A stretch of DNA of 64,000 nucleotides, taken from assembly GCF_024623785.1 (NCBI RefSeq), contig NZ_JANKBZ010000015.1, positions 186,001 through 250,000 on the forward strand. Direction: 5' to 3'. Within the stretch, counting starts at the first letter, position 1; every line of letters begins with the position of its first letter. The position numbers were made by a program, and so were the translations under genes. The DNA is from Archangium lipolyticum. GTDB taxonomy: Bacteria > Myxococcota > Myxococcia > Myxococcales > Myxococcaceae. Positions 10,012-17,203 of the stretch are shown here, one piece after another. The notes under the pieces were generated by a model, which was not told the DNA's origin, did no database searches, and worked only from the letters and a program-made list of their open reading frames with translations.

Positions 10012-11718
10012 ATGGCCATCAGTGGAACGAACCGGAAGTCCGAGGGCATCCAGCATCGGCAACCCGCGGAGGCGAAGCCCGCCGAAGCGAAGTCCGAGGT
10101 GAAGAGCCAGGACGGCACCCGGAACCAGGCCGACACGGCGCGGACGGAGGCGCGGGGCGGCTCCCCCTTCCAGGCGGACCGCTACGAGCCCGCGGCACGG
10201 GCCCAGCCCCAGGCCCTGGCCGCCCCGCGCACGGGCGCCCCCCAGCAGGTGGATCCGCACGGCCGGGCGGAGGAGGCGCGCAACGGCGCCGAGGCCGCCG
10301 CGCGCCTGCTCGAGGAGAACAACTACCCCACCGCGGAGTGGGAGCGCATCCGGGGGAGCGACTTCCTCCAGACGGTGGAGAAGCACAAGGACGACCCCGC
10401 CTTCCTCGCGGACATGTACAAGGCGCTCGGCCCGGCCAACACGGCCCGGATGCTGGAGAACGCGGGGCGGGCCGCGGAGACGCGGGCGGACCTCGACATG
10501 GCGGCTCGCAGCCTGGGGACCGCCTTCTCCTCGGGCCAGTTCTCCGTGGCCGAGCAGCGGATGTTCGGCGAGCAGGCGGCGCGGGACGTGAACACCGCGC
10601 TCACCGTCTCGCAGGTGCTGGGCTCCACCGCCTCGGCGCCTGGCGCGGACGAGATGCGGCGCGGCTTCCTGGACGCGGCGATGACGCCGGGCAAGGCGCT
10701 GGGCTCCGGCCGTGACGCGGGCCTGTGGGCGCGCGCCGCTGGCGAGGCGATCGCCGGAGACAAGAGCGGGCACTCCCTTCAGGAGTACGTGGGCCGCATG
10801 ACGGAGGGCGAGCGCACGCGCTTCTTCGAGAACGGCATCAACCAGGGTCCGTCCTGGGGGCCGCGCTCCAGCGACATGCCCTTCAACGGCCTGGAGGACG
10901 TGATGCGCCAGGCCAGCGCCCGGGGCCTGCTGCCGGCGCGCATCGAGCTGCTTCGCGTGCCCAACGACGCCGAGCTGATCGACCGGCTCAACGCGCTGCG
11001 GACCGACAAGCTCACCCCGGAGCAGGAGGCCCACATCCGCAACCTGTCCTCCCCGGAGGAGCGGCGGATGTTCCTCGCCACGGTGAAGGAGCTCGAGGCG
11101 GTGAAGGCGGGCTCGCTCAGCCCCTCGCAGTACATGACGAACGTCATGCAGGCCGCGGCGGACATCGCCGGCAACGACGGGAAGAAGTTCGCCCACCTGG
11201 TGCACTTCGCCTTCAACGAGCCGGAGAACGCGGGCTACCACGAGACCGCGCGCAAGGCGCTCGGCGGAGGCAACATCCCGGCGGGCTCGCTCCTGGAGAC
11301 GACCTTCAAGGAGCTGGATGGTGACCTCAACAACGCGGCGGGCGGGTTCAACCCGAACATCACCGACACCGCCTCGGCCAGCACCGTCACCCACCACTTC
11401 GCGGAGTTCCTGGCCGTCGGCAGCTCGTTCCAGGGCATTCCCGCGGTGGGCAACGCGGCCGTCGAGCACATCGACGACAAGGCCACCAACCCGGGTGACG
11501 TGCGCAGCGGCTACTTCGGGGTGATGCTCGGCAACGCGCTGAAGGATGGGAAGGTCACCCCGCAGCAGGCGGTGGACTTGTACCGCTGGGCGTACACCAA
11601 CCAGCCGTCCTCGATGGATCCGCCGCCCTGGGGCACCCAGGAGACGGGCGCGTACCTGGATCCGAGCAAGGATTTCGACATCAACGCCTGGATGCGGATG
11701 TACGAGGAGGCGAAGTAG
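10012..11718 (+). CDS. Unrecognised 568-residue protein with a disordered N-terminus
   Basis: The first about 85 residues are low-complexity, rich in Ala, Pro, Gln, Lys and Glu. The remaining about 480 residues are mostly helical with no motif I recognise. There is no Sec or Tat signal and no membrane segment. A GGGGAGG site lies about 10 bases before the ATG. It stands alone between ppdK (same strand, 93 bases upstream) and the convergent ribonuclease gene. The architecture (disordered N-terminus, compact helical body, no signal peptide) is reminiscent of proteins exported by contact-dependent secretion systems, but nothing nearby supports that directly. Function unknown. Confidence 0.7.
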   Translation: MAISGTNRKSEGIQHRQPAEAKPAEAKSEVKSQDGTRNQADTARTEARGGSPFQADRYEPAARAQPQALAAPRTGAPQQVDPHGRAEEARNGAEAAARLLEENNYPTAEWERIRGSDFLQTVEKHKDDPAFLADMYKALGPANTARMLENAGRAAETRADLDMAARSLGTAFSSGQFSVAEQRMFGEQAARDVNTALTVSQVLGSTASAPGADEMRRGFLDAAMTPGKALGSGRDAGLWARAAGEAIAGDKSGHSLQEYVGRMTEGERTRFFENGINQGPSWGPRSSDMPFNGLEDVMRQASARGLLPARIELLRVPNDAELIDRLNALRTDKLTPEQEAHIRNLSSPEERRMFLATVKELEAVKAGSLSPSQYMTNVMQAAADIAGNDGKKFAHLVHFAFNEPENAGYHETARKALGGGNIPAGSLLETTFKELDGDLNNAAGGFNPNITDTASASTVTHHFAEFLAVGSSFQGIPAVGNAAVEHIDDKATNPGDVRSGYFGVMLGNALKDGKVTPQQAVDLYRWAYTNQPSSMDPPPWGTQETGAYLDPSKDFDINAWMRMYEEAK

Positions 11719-11739
11719 CGGCCCGGGGCACGGGGCCGC

Positions 11740-11761
11740 GGCCCGCCGGAAGCGGCGGGCC
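11740..11761. terminator. GC-rich hairpin between convergent genes
   Basis: A perfect 9-bp stem (GGCCCGCCG / CGGCGGGCC) with a GAAG loop lies 22 bases after the stop of the unknown protein gene and 12 bases before the stop of the convergent ribonuclease gene. It has no U-tract on either side, so bidirectional termination or 3'-end stabilisation is inferred from position only. Confidence 0.5.
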
Positions 11762-11772
11762 TGGGCGAAGGC

Positions 11773-12819
11773 TCAGCGTGAGTAGCCCACCGCGTCGATG
11801 GTGAACCGCGAGGGACACTTGCTGCGGAAGTCTGGCGGGGCCATGCCGATCAGCTCGCTCAGGCTCGCCCCCGGCTCGATCTGGGGCGGCAGGGAGATGA
11901 AGACATCCGTCAATTTGCCTCCGGCGCAGCTCAATTGCAGCCGGCTGCGAGCCTCGGCGCCCAGGGCGGTGTCCACCTGCTTCAGGAAGTCTTCCATCGC
12001 GACCTGCTTGCCCATGTTCTCGGCCATGTACTTGTTGATGCCCGAGCCGTTGAACTGGCGGACGAGGTCCATGGCCACCTCGTAATACTGGTCGATGTCC
12101 CAATCCACCTGGCAGGTGCCATGCTTGAACCACTCATGGCGCTCCAGACAGGAGGCGGTGCCGGGCATCACCTGGCTCAACTGCTTGGCCACCTCTGGAT
12201 TCAGCCCGAGGTCGGGGTAGTCGCAGAACTCGCGCGGCTTCCGCCTGTTCTCACAATTGCCATAGTTGATGCCGCACGCCTCCCGGTTGGGCCAGAGGCC
12301 GTGCAGGGTGAAGTTGCCCGAGGACTGGAAGGTGGCGGGGAAGTTGACGGCGCACTCCTTCTTGCTGCGGTGGCTCTCGCAGAAGGCCGGCTGCCAGCTG
12401 AGGGCCAGCTTGAAGCTGTCCTGCAGGCCCGCGGTTCTACAGAGGGAAGGGTCGTCCGCGTCGATGGGCGCCTCGGGCTGGGTCGGACCCTCGACCCCTG
12501 GCGATACCCCACTCAGCGTCTGCCTTCCGCAGCTGGCCTCCACCCACCGCTCCGGGGGATTGGCGTCTTCCACACGCACCCGGAACCAGTCGGGCTGGTT
12601 GGGGCGGTTCACCTCCAGGATGACATAGGCGTCACCGGGCTCGAGGTGCGCCTTGTCCGGGTTGCTCTTCTTCTTCTTCGAGACGAAGGCTTCGCAATCC
12701 CTCTCCGCTTGCAGGGTGCCACTGACGGGAACACTCGCCCAGGCGCCAGGCCCGAGACCGAAGAGGACACTGGCCACCAGGAGCGCGGTGATGGAGCGCC
12801 CGTGCAGTTCCATGGTCAT
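11773..12819 (-). CDS. Secreted T2-family ribonuclease
   Basis: A 348-residue protein with a signal peptide (about residues 1-29, ending AWA). An N-terminal region of about 95 residues looks like a small SH3-type accessory domain. The catalytic T2 domain runs from about 135 to 340. Both family signatures are present: CAS1 as FTLHGLWPNR (His about 173) and CAS2 as HEWFKHGTC (His 228, Glu 229, His 233), along with many Cys expected to form disulfides. The T2 enzymes cleave RNA through a 2',3'-cyclic phosphate intermediate, typically in the periplasm or outside the cell. The ATG at 12819 has a GGAG site 5 bases upstream; a second ATG six bases on is an alternative. A nutritional or predatory RNA-degrading role is inferred. 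Confidence 0.9.
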   Translation of the reverse strand: MTMELHGRSITALLVASVLFGLGPGAWASVPVSGTLQAERDCEAFVSKKKKSNPDKAHLEPGDAYVILEVNRPNQPDWFRVRVEDANPPERWVEASCGRQTLSGVSPGVEGPTQPEAPIDADDPSLCRTAGLQDSFKLALSWQPAFCESHRSKKECAVNFPATFQSSGNFTLHGLWPNREACGINYGNCENRRKPREFCDYPDLGLNPEVAKQLSQVMPGTASCLERHEWFKHGTCQVDWDIDQYYEVAMDLVRQFNGSGINKYMAENMGKQVAMEDFLKQVDTALGAEARSRLQLSCAGGKLTDVFISLPPQIEPGASLSELIGMAPPDFRSKCPSRFTIDAVGYSR

Positions 12820-12916
12820 CGATTCTCCGTTGCTGTGGGGTGTGGCCGCGCAACGTATGTCCTCTTCAATTCCCCATCACCGGGCAACGAGGATGCGAGT
12901 CGCGCGCCGCACAATC

Positions 12917-13049
12917 CTAGAGCCGCAGCCCTCGGGGAATCACGAGCCGTGCGACAAACTCGAACAAGCCATTGACCAGCAGGGCGAGCCCGGCCGCCGG
13001 CACGGCGCCCTGGAGGATGAGAGGAATGTCATCCAGCCGGATGCCGGTG
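12917..13049. repeat. Direct repeat copy 1: duplicated 3' end of the OpuBC-like gene
   Basis: Bases 12921-13049 are identical, over 129 bp, to 14954-15082. The homology continues with one mismatch through the stop codon: CTC-TAG here, CTG-TAG in the intact gene, both Leu-stop on the minus strand. Beyond these limits the flanks diverge completely. The duplicated stretch encodes the last about 43 residues of the permease domain. Confidence 0.97.
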
Positions 13050-13132
13050 CAGGGGGCTACCCCGCCCTGGGCCCAGGGCATGGTTCGTGTAGCCGACAGC
13101 TCGCCCACCTTGCCTGAAACGAAGCGCGGCAT
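12917..13132 (-). pseudogene. Orphan 3' fragment of the OpuBC-like permease gene
   Basis: This 71-codon frame ends in the same 43 residues (from TGIRLDDIPL to PRGLRL) as the permease domain at 14950-16437, but its first 28 codons are unrelated sequence. It has no signal peptide or complete permease fold. I regard it as a leftover gene end created by duplication, not a functional gene. Confidence 0.85.
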
Positions 13133-13179
13133 GCACTTCTAGAATGACCTTCGCCGTGGCTTGGCAAGGAGACCCATGG

Positions 13180-14019
13180 ATGCTGGGACCCACGATTGGG
13201 TTGAGAAAAAAGACCATCGCCCTCGGCTCCGGGCTGAGTGCGGCAACCGCACTGCTGCTGGCTGGGTGTGCCACTCCAAGCGGTGGACGACCTCCCCTGC
13301 TCACCCCGAGCTACAGCAACGCCGCTCCCGCCGCCAGCTTCGACTCCGCGACGGCAAGCTGCCGGCACAACCCCAGCGCATGCCTCGCCATGGTCGGCAA
13401 GGAGGTCGCCTCCGCTGCCGCCGTGGTGAGGCTAGCTCTCGACGAGGACACGCGAAGATCCGTCGAAGAGGAACTGACAAGGTGCGCGGATTCCGCTCGC
13501 TCGGAGGTCCTCCTTCGGCACGAGGGCGACTTCAAGGAACTGACTCCCAATGCGGACGAGTGCAACCAGCCGGCGAAGAACGCGCCCCGCAGGAACGTCA
13601 CGTGGGCCATGCAGCTCGGCACGGAGATGCACGAGCAGGCCCGCGACTGTGTCGAAGCCGCGTTGAGCAAGCTGCTTCCGGGTCGCTTCAGCCTGGAGCA
13701 GCGCTACCTCTACGACGGACAGACAGGCCACAAGAGGCTGGTCAGTACAGCGGAGGAGCGCCTTCTGGAGAAGACCGGCAACGCAGGGGAGCTGAAAGGC
13801 TCCCTCAAGCCCGACGTGGTCATCCACTCAGGCGATCCACTCGATGTAAGAGCCGTCTACGACTTCAAGTTCCCCTGTGTGAACACCGACAAAGCCCCCG
13901 ATTGGTACGAGTACCCACCTGGGCACCCCTATCAAGGCTCCAACCAGGGCAGGATGTATCAGGAAGCGTTTGGCGAAGAAGCCGCTCGTATCGTTCCCCG
14001 CCTGGGAGTCATTCGATGA
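13180..14019 (+). CDS. Lipoprotein with PD-(D/E)xK (VRR-NUC-like) nuclease domain, SitA-like toxin candidate
   Basis: A 279-residue protein. Residues 1-30 form a type II signal peptide (RKK, hydrophobic core, lipobox LLLAGC with Cys 30). The middle part has several Cys. The C-terminal domain carries a PD-(D/E)xK signature: KPDVVI (Asp 212), then VYDFK (Asp 228, Lys 230), followed by a QxxxY motif (Gln 256, Tyr 260). This arrangement is known from VRR-NUC-type nucleases. The start at 13180 has an AAGGAG site 8 bases upstream; an ATG at 13144 and a TTG at 13201 are alternatives. The stop overlaps the next start (ATGA), implying translational coupling to its probable immunity gene. A lipoprotein toxin with a polymorphic nuclease end matches the SitA toxins of Myxococcus xanthus, delivered by TraA/TraB outer-membrane exchange. 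That assignment is by architecture only. Nuclease activity and delivery are inferred. Confidence 0.75.
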   Translation: MLGPTIGLRKKTIALGSGLSAATALLLAGCATPSGGRPPLLTPSYSNAAPAASFDSATASCRHNPSACLAMVGKEVASAAAVVRLALDEDTRRSVEEELTRCADSARSEVLLRHEGDFKELTPNADECNQPAKNAPRRNVTWAMQLGTEMHEQARDCVEAALSKLLPGRFSLEQRYLYDGQTGHKRLVSTAEERLLEKTGNAGELKGSLKPDVVIHSGDPLDVRAVYDFKFPCVNTDKAPDWYEYPPGHPYQGSNQGRMYQEAFGEEAARIVPRLGVIR

Positions 14020-14927
14020 GTGGGCACTACCCGAGAATCCGTATCCATGCGGAGAGCGGCTACCTCCTGATACGCGATGGCCTGACCCTCACCTTCTACA
14101 TGCGGCGCGCTCATGCGGAGGTAGCGCCCGCCGTGCTCCGCGCGCTGGGAATCTACCGCTCCATGGTCGGCCCCAACGCACTTGGCTTGTACACCGACGC
14201 CGAGGGCAACTGGCACGAGCTCGATGATGCAGGCTGGGACCACGTCCGGCGCGAGATACTCTCGAACCAACGGTTTGCCTTTCACCTGACGGATGCATCC
14301 ACCACCGAGGATCGTTACCGATTCCGGTACCATGGCAAGCCCCTCAATGACCCCTCACTGGGTAACAAGCCGGGCGCGGTGTCAGCGGTCTCCTTCTGGC
14401 TTCCCACGGAATATCTCGAGGAACACGGCCCTGACCGGGTGCGCGCTCTGGCAATCGAAATAGCGGCGCTCCTCCCTTTCTGCTCGGGTCACGCGGGCCT
14501 CTCCTTCAATTGCGAGACCGACCTGGTGGGTGTGAAGCGTGAAGTTCGCAAGCTCTGCTTCCGCTACCCTGGCATGGACATCCCAGAGCTGGGTTACACC
14601 TCCTGGGAGATCGGCACACGTGTGCGAGGCCCTGCCTGGTTGACCTTCCTGGGACAACCCGTCCTGGGCGAGCTCGGGGGAGTCGAGAACCTGCGAGCGC
14701 GGCTACGCTCGCCCGAAACCACCGTCCAGGACATGGGAGCGGAGCGCGCTGTCATCATCCTGGGTCCATGGCCCGAGGCGGGCGACGCAGAGAACGGAAG
14801 GGACCTGCCCGCCTACCGGGAACTGGCGCGCGTGCTGGAGCCCTGGCTCTTTCATGAGAAACCCCTCCGTGGCGGCACCTTCACCCCGGAGGACCTGCTC
14901 CGCTGGGAGCGTCGCTTCCTCGATTGA
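14016..14927 (+). CDS. DUF3396 family protein, probable immunity protein for the upstream nuclease
   Basis: A 303-residue protein with no signal peptide, expected in the cytoplasm, where an immunity protein against a nuclease would act. Its layout (an N-terminal strand-rich part about residues 1-110, 'FWLPTEYLEEHG' about 128, 'LLPFCSGHAGLSF' about 150, and a final 'PLRGGTFTPEDLLRWERRFLD'-type end) fits DUF3396. From memory, this family is associated with immunity to VRR-NUC effectors. The ATG lies inside the stop region of the nuclease gene (4-base overlap), as in many toxin-immunity pairs. It ends 22 bases before the convergent OpuBC-like gene. The pairing and cognate role are inferred from coupling and family. 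Confidence 0.8.
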   Translation: MSGHYPRIRIHAESGYLLIRDGLTLTFYMRRAHAEVAPAVLRALGIYRSMVGPNALGLYTDAEGNWHELDDAGWDHVRREILSNQRFAFHLTDASTTEDRYRFRYHGKPLNDPSLGNKPGAVSAVSFWLPTEYLEEHGPDRVRALAIEIAALLPFCSGHAGLSFNCETDLVGVKREVRKLCFRYPGMDIPELGYTSWEIGTRVRGPAWLTFLGQPVLGELGGVENLRARLRSPETTVQDMGAERAVIILGPWPEAGDAENGRDLPAYRELARVLEPWLFHEKPLRGGTFTPEDLLRWERRFLD

Positions 14928-14949
14928 AGCACCACGCGGAGAAGTCGAG

Positions 14950-15082
14950 CTACAGCCGCAGCCCTCGGGGAATCACGAGCCGTGCGACAAACTCGAACAA
15001 GCCATTGACCAGCAGGGCGAGCCCGGCCGCCGGCACGGCGCCCTGGAGGATGAGAGGAATGTCATCCAGCCGGATGCCGGTG
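14950..15082. repeat. Direct repeat copy 2: 3' end of the intact OpuBC-like gene
   Basis: This is the second copy of the 129-bp perfect repeat (14954-15082) plus the stop codon region 14950-14953. It lies in frame within the intact transporter gene. It begins 22 bases after the stop of the DUF3396 gene, so the inserted segment ends essentially at this copy. Confidence 0.97.
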
Positions 15083-16437
15083 AGGATGGGCTGTCCGTAG
15101 CCCCCGGCACCGATGAGAGCCCCCAGCGTGGCGGTACCCACGTTGATGACGGCGGATGTCTGGATGCCCGCGAGGATGGACGGCGCGGCCATGGGCAGTT
15201 CCACCAGGCGCAGGCGCGCGCCGGACGGCAGACCGAGCGCCTCGGCGGACTCGCGCACCTCGGGTGGAATGCCGGAGAGCCCGGCCGCCGTGTTCCGGAT
15301 GATGGGCAGCAGGCTGTAGAGGAACAGCGCCACGATGGCGGGCCTCGAGCCGATGCCCAGCAGCGGAATCATGAACACGAGCAGCGCCAGCGATGGCACC
15401 GTCTGGATGATGCCGGCCAGCGCGAGCACGCCCTGCCCCACCCTCGGCCGCCTCGCCACCAGCACGCCCAGGGGCACCGCCACCACGATGGCCGCGAGCA
15501 GGGACAGGCCCACGAGGAACAGGTGCTCGCGCGTATGCCTCCACAGGCTCGCGCCCCACCCCTCCCCTCGCACCGTCACCACCAGTCCCAGCTCGCGCTC
15601 CAGGAACGTGGCGGCCACCTGCCGCTCGGGGACACGCTGGAGCTTCGCCCGCGCGTTCAGCTCCACCATCTCCCCCTCGGAGATGCGGCCCTCCAATCGT
15701 CCGAACGCGGCCACCGCCTCGGGGGCGCGCTCGACCAGGTCCGCGCGGAAGACGAGCACGGCGTCGTACGCGGGGAAGTGCCTCAGGTCGTCCTCCAGGA
15801 CACGCAGGCCGTAGTACTGGATCTCCGCGTCGGTGGAGTACAGGTCCGTCACCTGGATGGCGCCGCTCTCCAGACCCCGGTAGGCCAGGTCATGGTCGAG
15901 CCCGCGCACATCCTTCTGGGGCAACGCGTAGCGGGCGCGCAGGGAGGGCCAGCCGTCACCCCGGTCCATGAACTCGTTGCTGAAGCCGAAGCGCAGCTCC
16001 GGGTGCTTGCGCAGGTCGGAGAGGGTCCGGATGCCCAGCCGCTCTGCCTCGTCCTCCTTCATGCCGAGCGCATAGGTGTCATTGAAGCCCAGGGGCGCGC
16101 TCATGCGCAGGCCCTCGGCGGCGAGCGCCTGGCGCAGGGCCTCTTCATCGGGCAGCGGGCGGCCGGCGAAGATCTCCTGGCGCAGGGTGCCGGTATACTC
16201 GGGGTACACGTCGATCTCCCCCCGGCGCAGGGCCTGCCAGAGCACCTGGGTGCCGCCGAGCTCGCGCCGATGTGCGGCCTTCGCGCCGGTGCTCCGAACG
16301 AGCTGCGTCACCATGTCACCGAGGATGACGGACTCGGTGAACTTCTTGGAGCCCACGCGCACGGGAGGCTCTTCCGAGGACGTGCCGGAGCACGACGCGG
16401 CGAGCACCAGGAGCAGGCTGGCGGCGAGGGCCCTCAT
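14950..16437 (-). CDS. Osmoprotectant ABC transporter, fused substrate-binding lipoprotein and permease
   Basis: A 495-residue fusion. Residues 1-16 are a lipoprotein signal (lipobox LAASC, Cys 16). Residues about 25-295 are an OpuBC/ProX-type betaine/choline-binding domain (opening VRVGSKKFTES, then DVYPEYTG). Residues about 310-495 are an OpuBB-type permease with about five membrane helices and an EAA-like loop (AEALGLPSGARLRLVELPMA). In a fusion this order puts the binding domain outside the inner membrane, so the N-terminal signal may act as the first anchor. Its start overlaps the ATPase gene stop by 4 bases (ATGA). It probably imports glycine betaine, choline or carnitine under osmotic stress. 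The last 43 codons are duplicated at 12917-13049. Confidence 0.88.
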   Translation of the reverse strand: MRALAASLLLVLAASCSGTSSEEPPVRVGSKKFTESVILGDMVTQLVRSTGAKAAHRRELGGTQVLWQALRRGEIDVYPEYTGTLRQEIFAGRPLPDEEALRQALAAEGLRMSAPLGFNDTYALGMKEDEAERLGIRTLSDLRKHPELRFGFSNEFMDRGDGWPSLRARYALPQKDVRGLDHDLAYRGLESGAIQVTDLYSTDAEIQYYGLRVLEDDLRHFPAYDAVLVFRADLVERAPEAVAAFGRLEGRISEGEMVELNARAKLQRVPERQVAATFLERELGLVVTVRGEGWGASLWRHTREHLFLVGLSLLAAIVVAVPLGVLVARRPRVGQGVLALAGIIQTVPSLALLVFMIPLLGIGSRPAIVALFLYSLLPIIRNTAAGLSGIPPEVRESAEALGLPSGARLRLVELPMAAPSILAGIQTSAVINVGTATLGALIGAGGYGQPILTGIRLDDIPLILQGAVPAAGLALLVNGLFEFVARLVIPRGLRL

Positions 16438-17177
16438 GACTGGCGGCCCTCGAAGGGCAGACGTTGGGCCTGGAAGAAGCGGGTGACGAAGGGGTCGGCG
16501 GGAGCGCGCTCCAGCTCGGCGAGCGGGCCCTGCTGGACGATGCGGCCCTCGCGCATCAGCACCACGTGGTCGCCCAGGAAGGCGCCTTCGCCGAGGTCAT
16601 GGGTGACGAGCACCACCGTCTTGCCGAGCCGGGCGAAGATGTCGCGCAGGTCGCCCTGCAGCTCGTAGCGGATCATCGGGTCGAGCGCGCCGAGCGGCTC
16701 GTCGAGCAGGAGCACGTCCGGCTCGAGCAGCAGCGCGCGCATGAGGCTGACGCGCTGGCGCTGGCCACCGGAGAGCTGGCCGGGGTAGCGGTCGAGCGCG
16801 TCCGGGGGAAACCGGGTGAGCTCGACGAGCTCGCGCAGCCGTGCGTGGATGCGCTCCTCGGGCCATTTCAAGTAGCGGGCCATGAGGGTGGTGTTGCCCT
16901 CGGCGGTGAGGTGCGGGAAGAGGCCTCCGCCCTGGAGCGCGTAGCCGATGCGCTGGCGTATGGCGAGCAGGTCCTCGTCACGCAGGGGCTGGCCACGGAA
17001 GAGGACGCGGCCGGTGTCGGGCCGGAGCAGGCCGTTCATCAACCGCAGCAGGGTGGACTTGCCACAGCCACTCGGCCCGAGGAGCACCGTGGTCCGCCCG
17101 GCGGGTATCCGGAGATCGAGCGGATACAGCGCCTGCATGTCGCCGAAGCGTCTGGACACCTGTTCGAGCTCGAACAC
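16434..17177 (-). CDS. Osmoprotectant ABC transporter ATP-binding subunit (OpuBA/OpuCA-like)
   Basis: A 247-residue ABC ATPase. Walker A is GPSGCGKST (about residue 33), the Q-loop lies in the GYALQGGGLFPH stretch, the signature is LSGGQRQRV, Walker B is VLLLDEPLGALD, and the switch His is in VTHD. The sequence GGGLFPHLT is typical of the glycine betaine/choline subfamily. The GTG at 17177 is chosen because an AGGAGG site lies about 7 bases upstream and the family alignment begins there (VFELEQVSRRFG). It lacks the C-terminal CBS domains found in OpuAA/OpuCA, so direct ionic-strength sensing by CBS is not expected. It is translationally coupled to the fused binding-protein/permease gene. Confidence 0.9.
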   Translation of the reverse strand: MFELEQVSRRFGDMQALYPLDLRIPAGRTTVLLGPSGCGKSTLLRLMNGLLRPDTGRVLFRGQPLRDEDLLAIRQRIGYALQGGGLFPHLTAEGNTTLMARYLKWPEERIHARLRELVELTRFPPDALDRYPGQLSGGQRQRVSLMRALLLEPDVLLLDEPLGALDPMIRYELQGDLRDIFARLGKTVVLVTHDLGEGAFLGDHVVLMREGRIVQQGPLAELERAPADPFVTRFFQAQRLPFEGRQS

Positions 17178-17203
17178 GCAGCACCCTCCTCCATCCGTGT
17201 AGG

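Larger units (their letters stand above)
12917..15082. mobile_element. Candidate toxin-immunity cassette bracketed by 129-bp direct repeats
   Basis: Two plus-strand genes (lipoprotein nuclease and DUF3396 protein) occupy the about 1.9 kb between two identical copies of the 3' end of the minus-strand OpuBC-like gene. The intact gene keeps a normal end, while a second end lies beyond the insert. This is the geometry left by integrative elements that enter a gene end and regenerate it, with the repeats acting like attL and attR. No integrase or transposase is encoded, so mobilisation in trans, or capture by homologous recombination, must be assumed. The GC content of the insert is visibly lower than that of its neighbours. 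Confidence 0.55.

Noticed and set aside
9280-11469. A minus-strand frame of 729 codons over the end of ppdK and the unknown 568-aa gene
   Set aside because: It bridges two unrelated genes on the other strand, which a real gene would not do.
14928-14953. Possible transposon target-site duplication at the repeat edges
   Set aside because: The duplication is 129 bp, far longer than target-site duplications, and no terminal inverted repeats or transposase were found.
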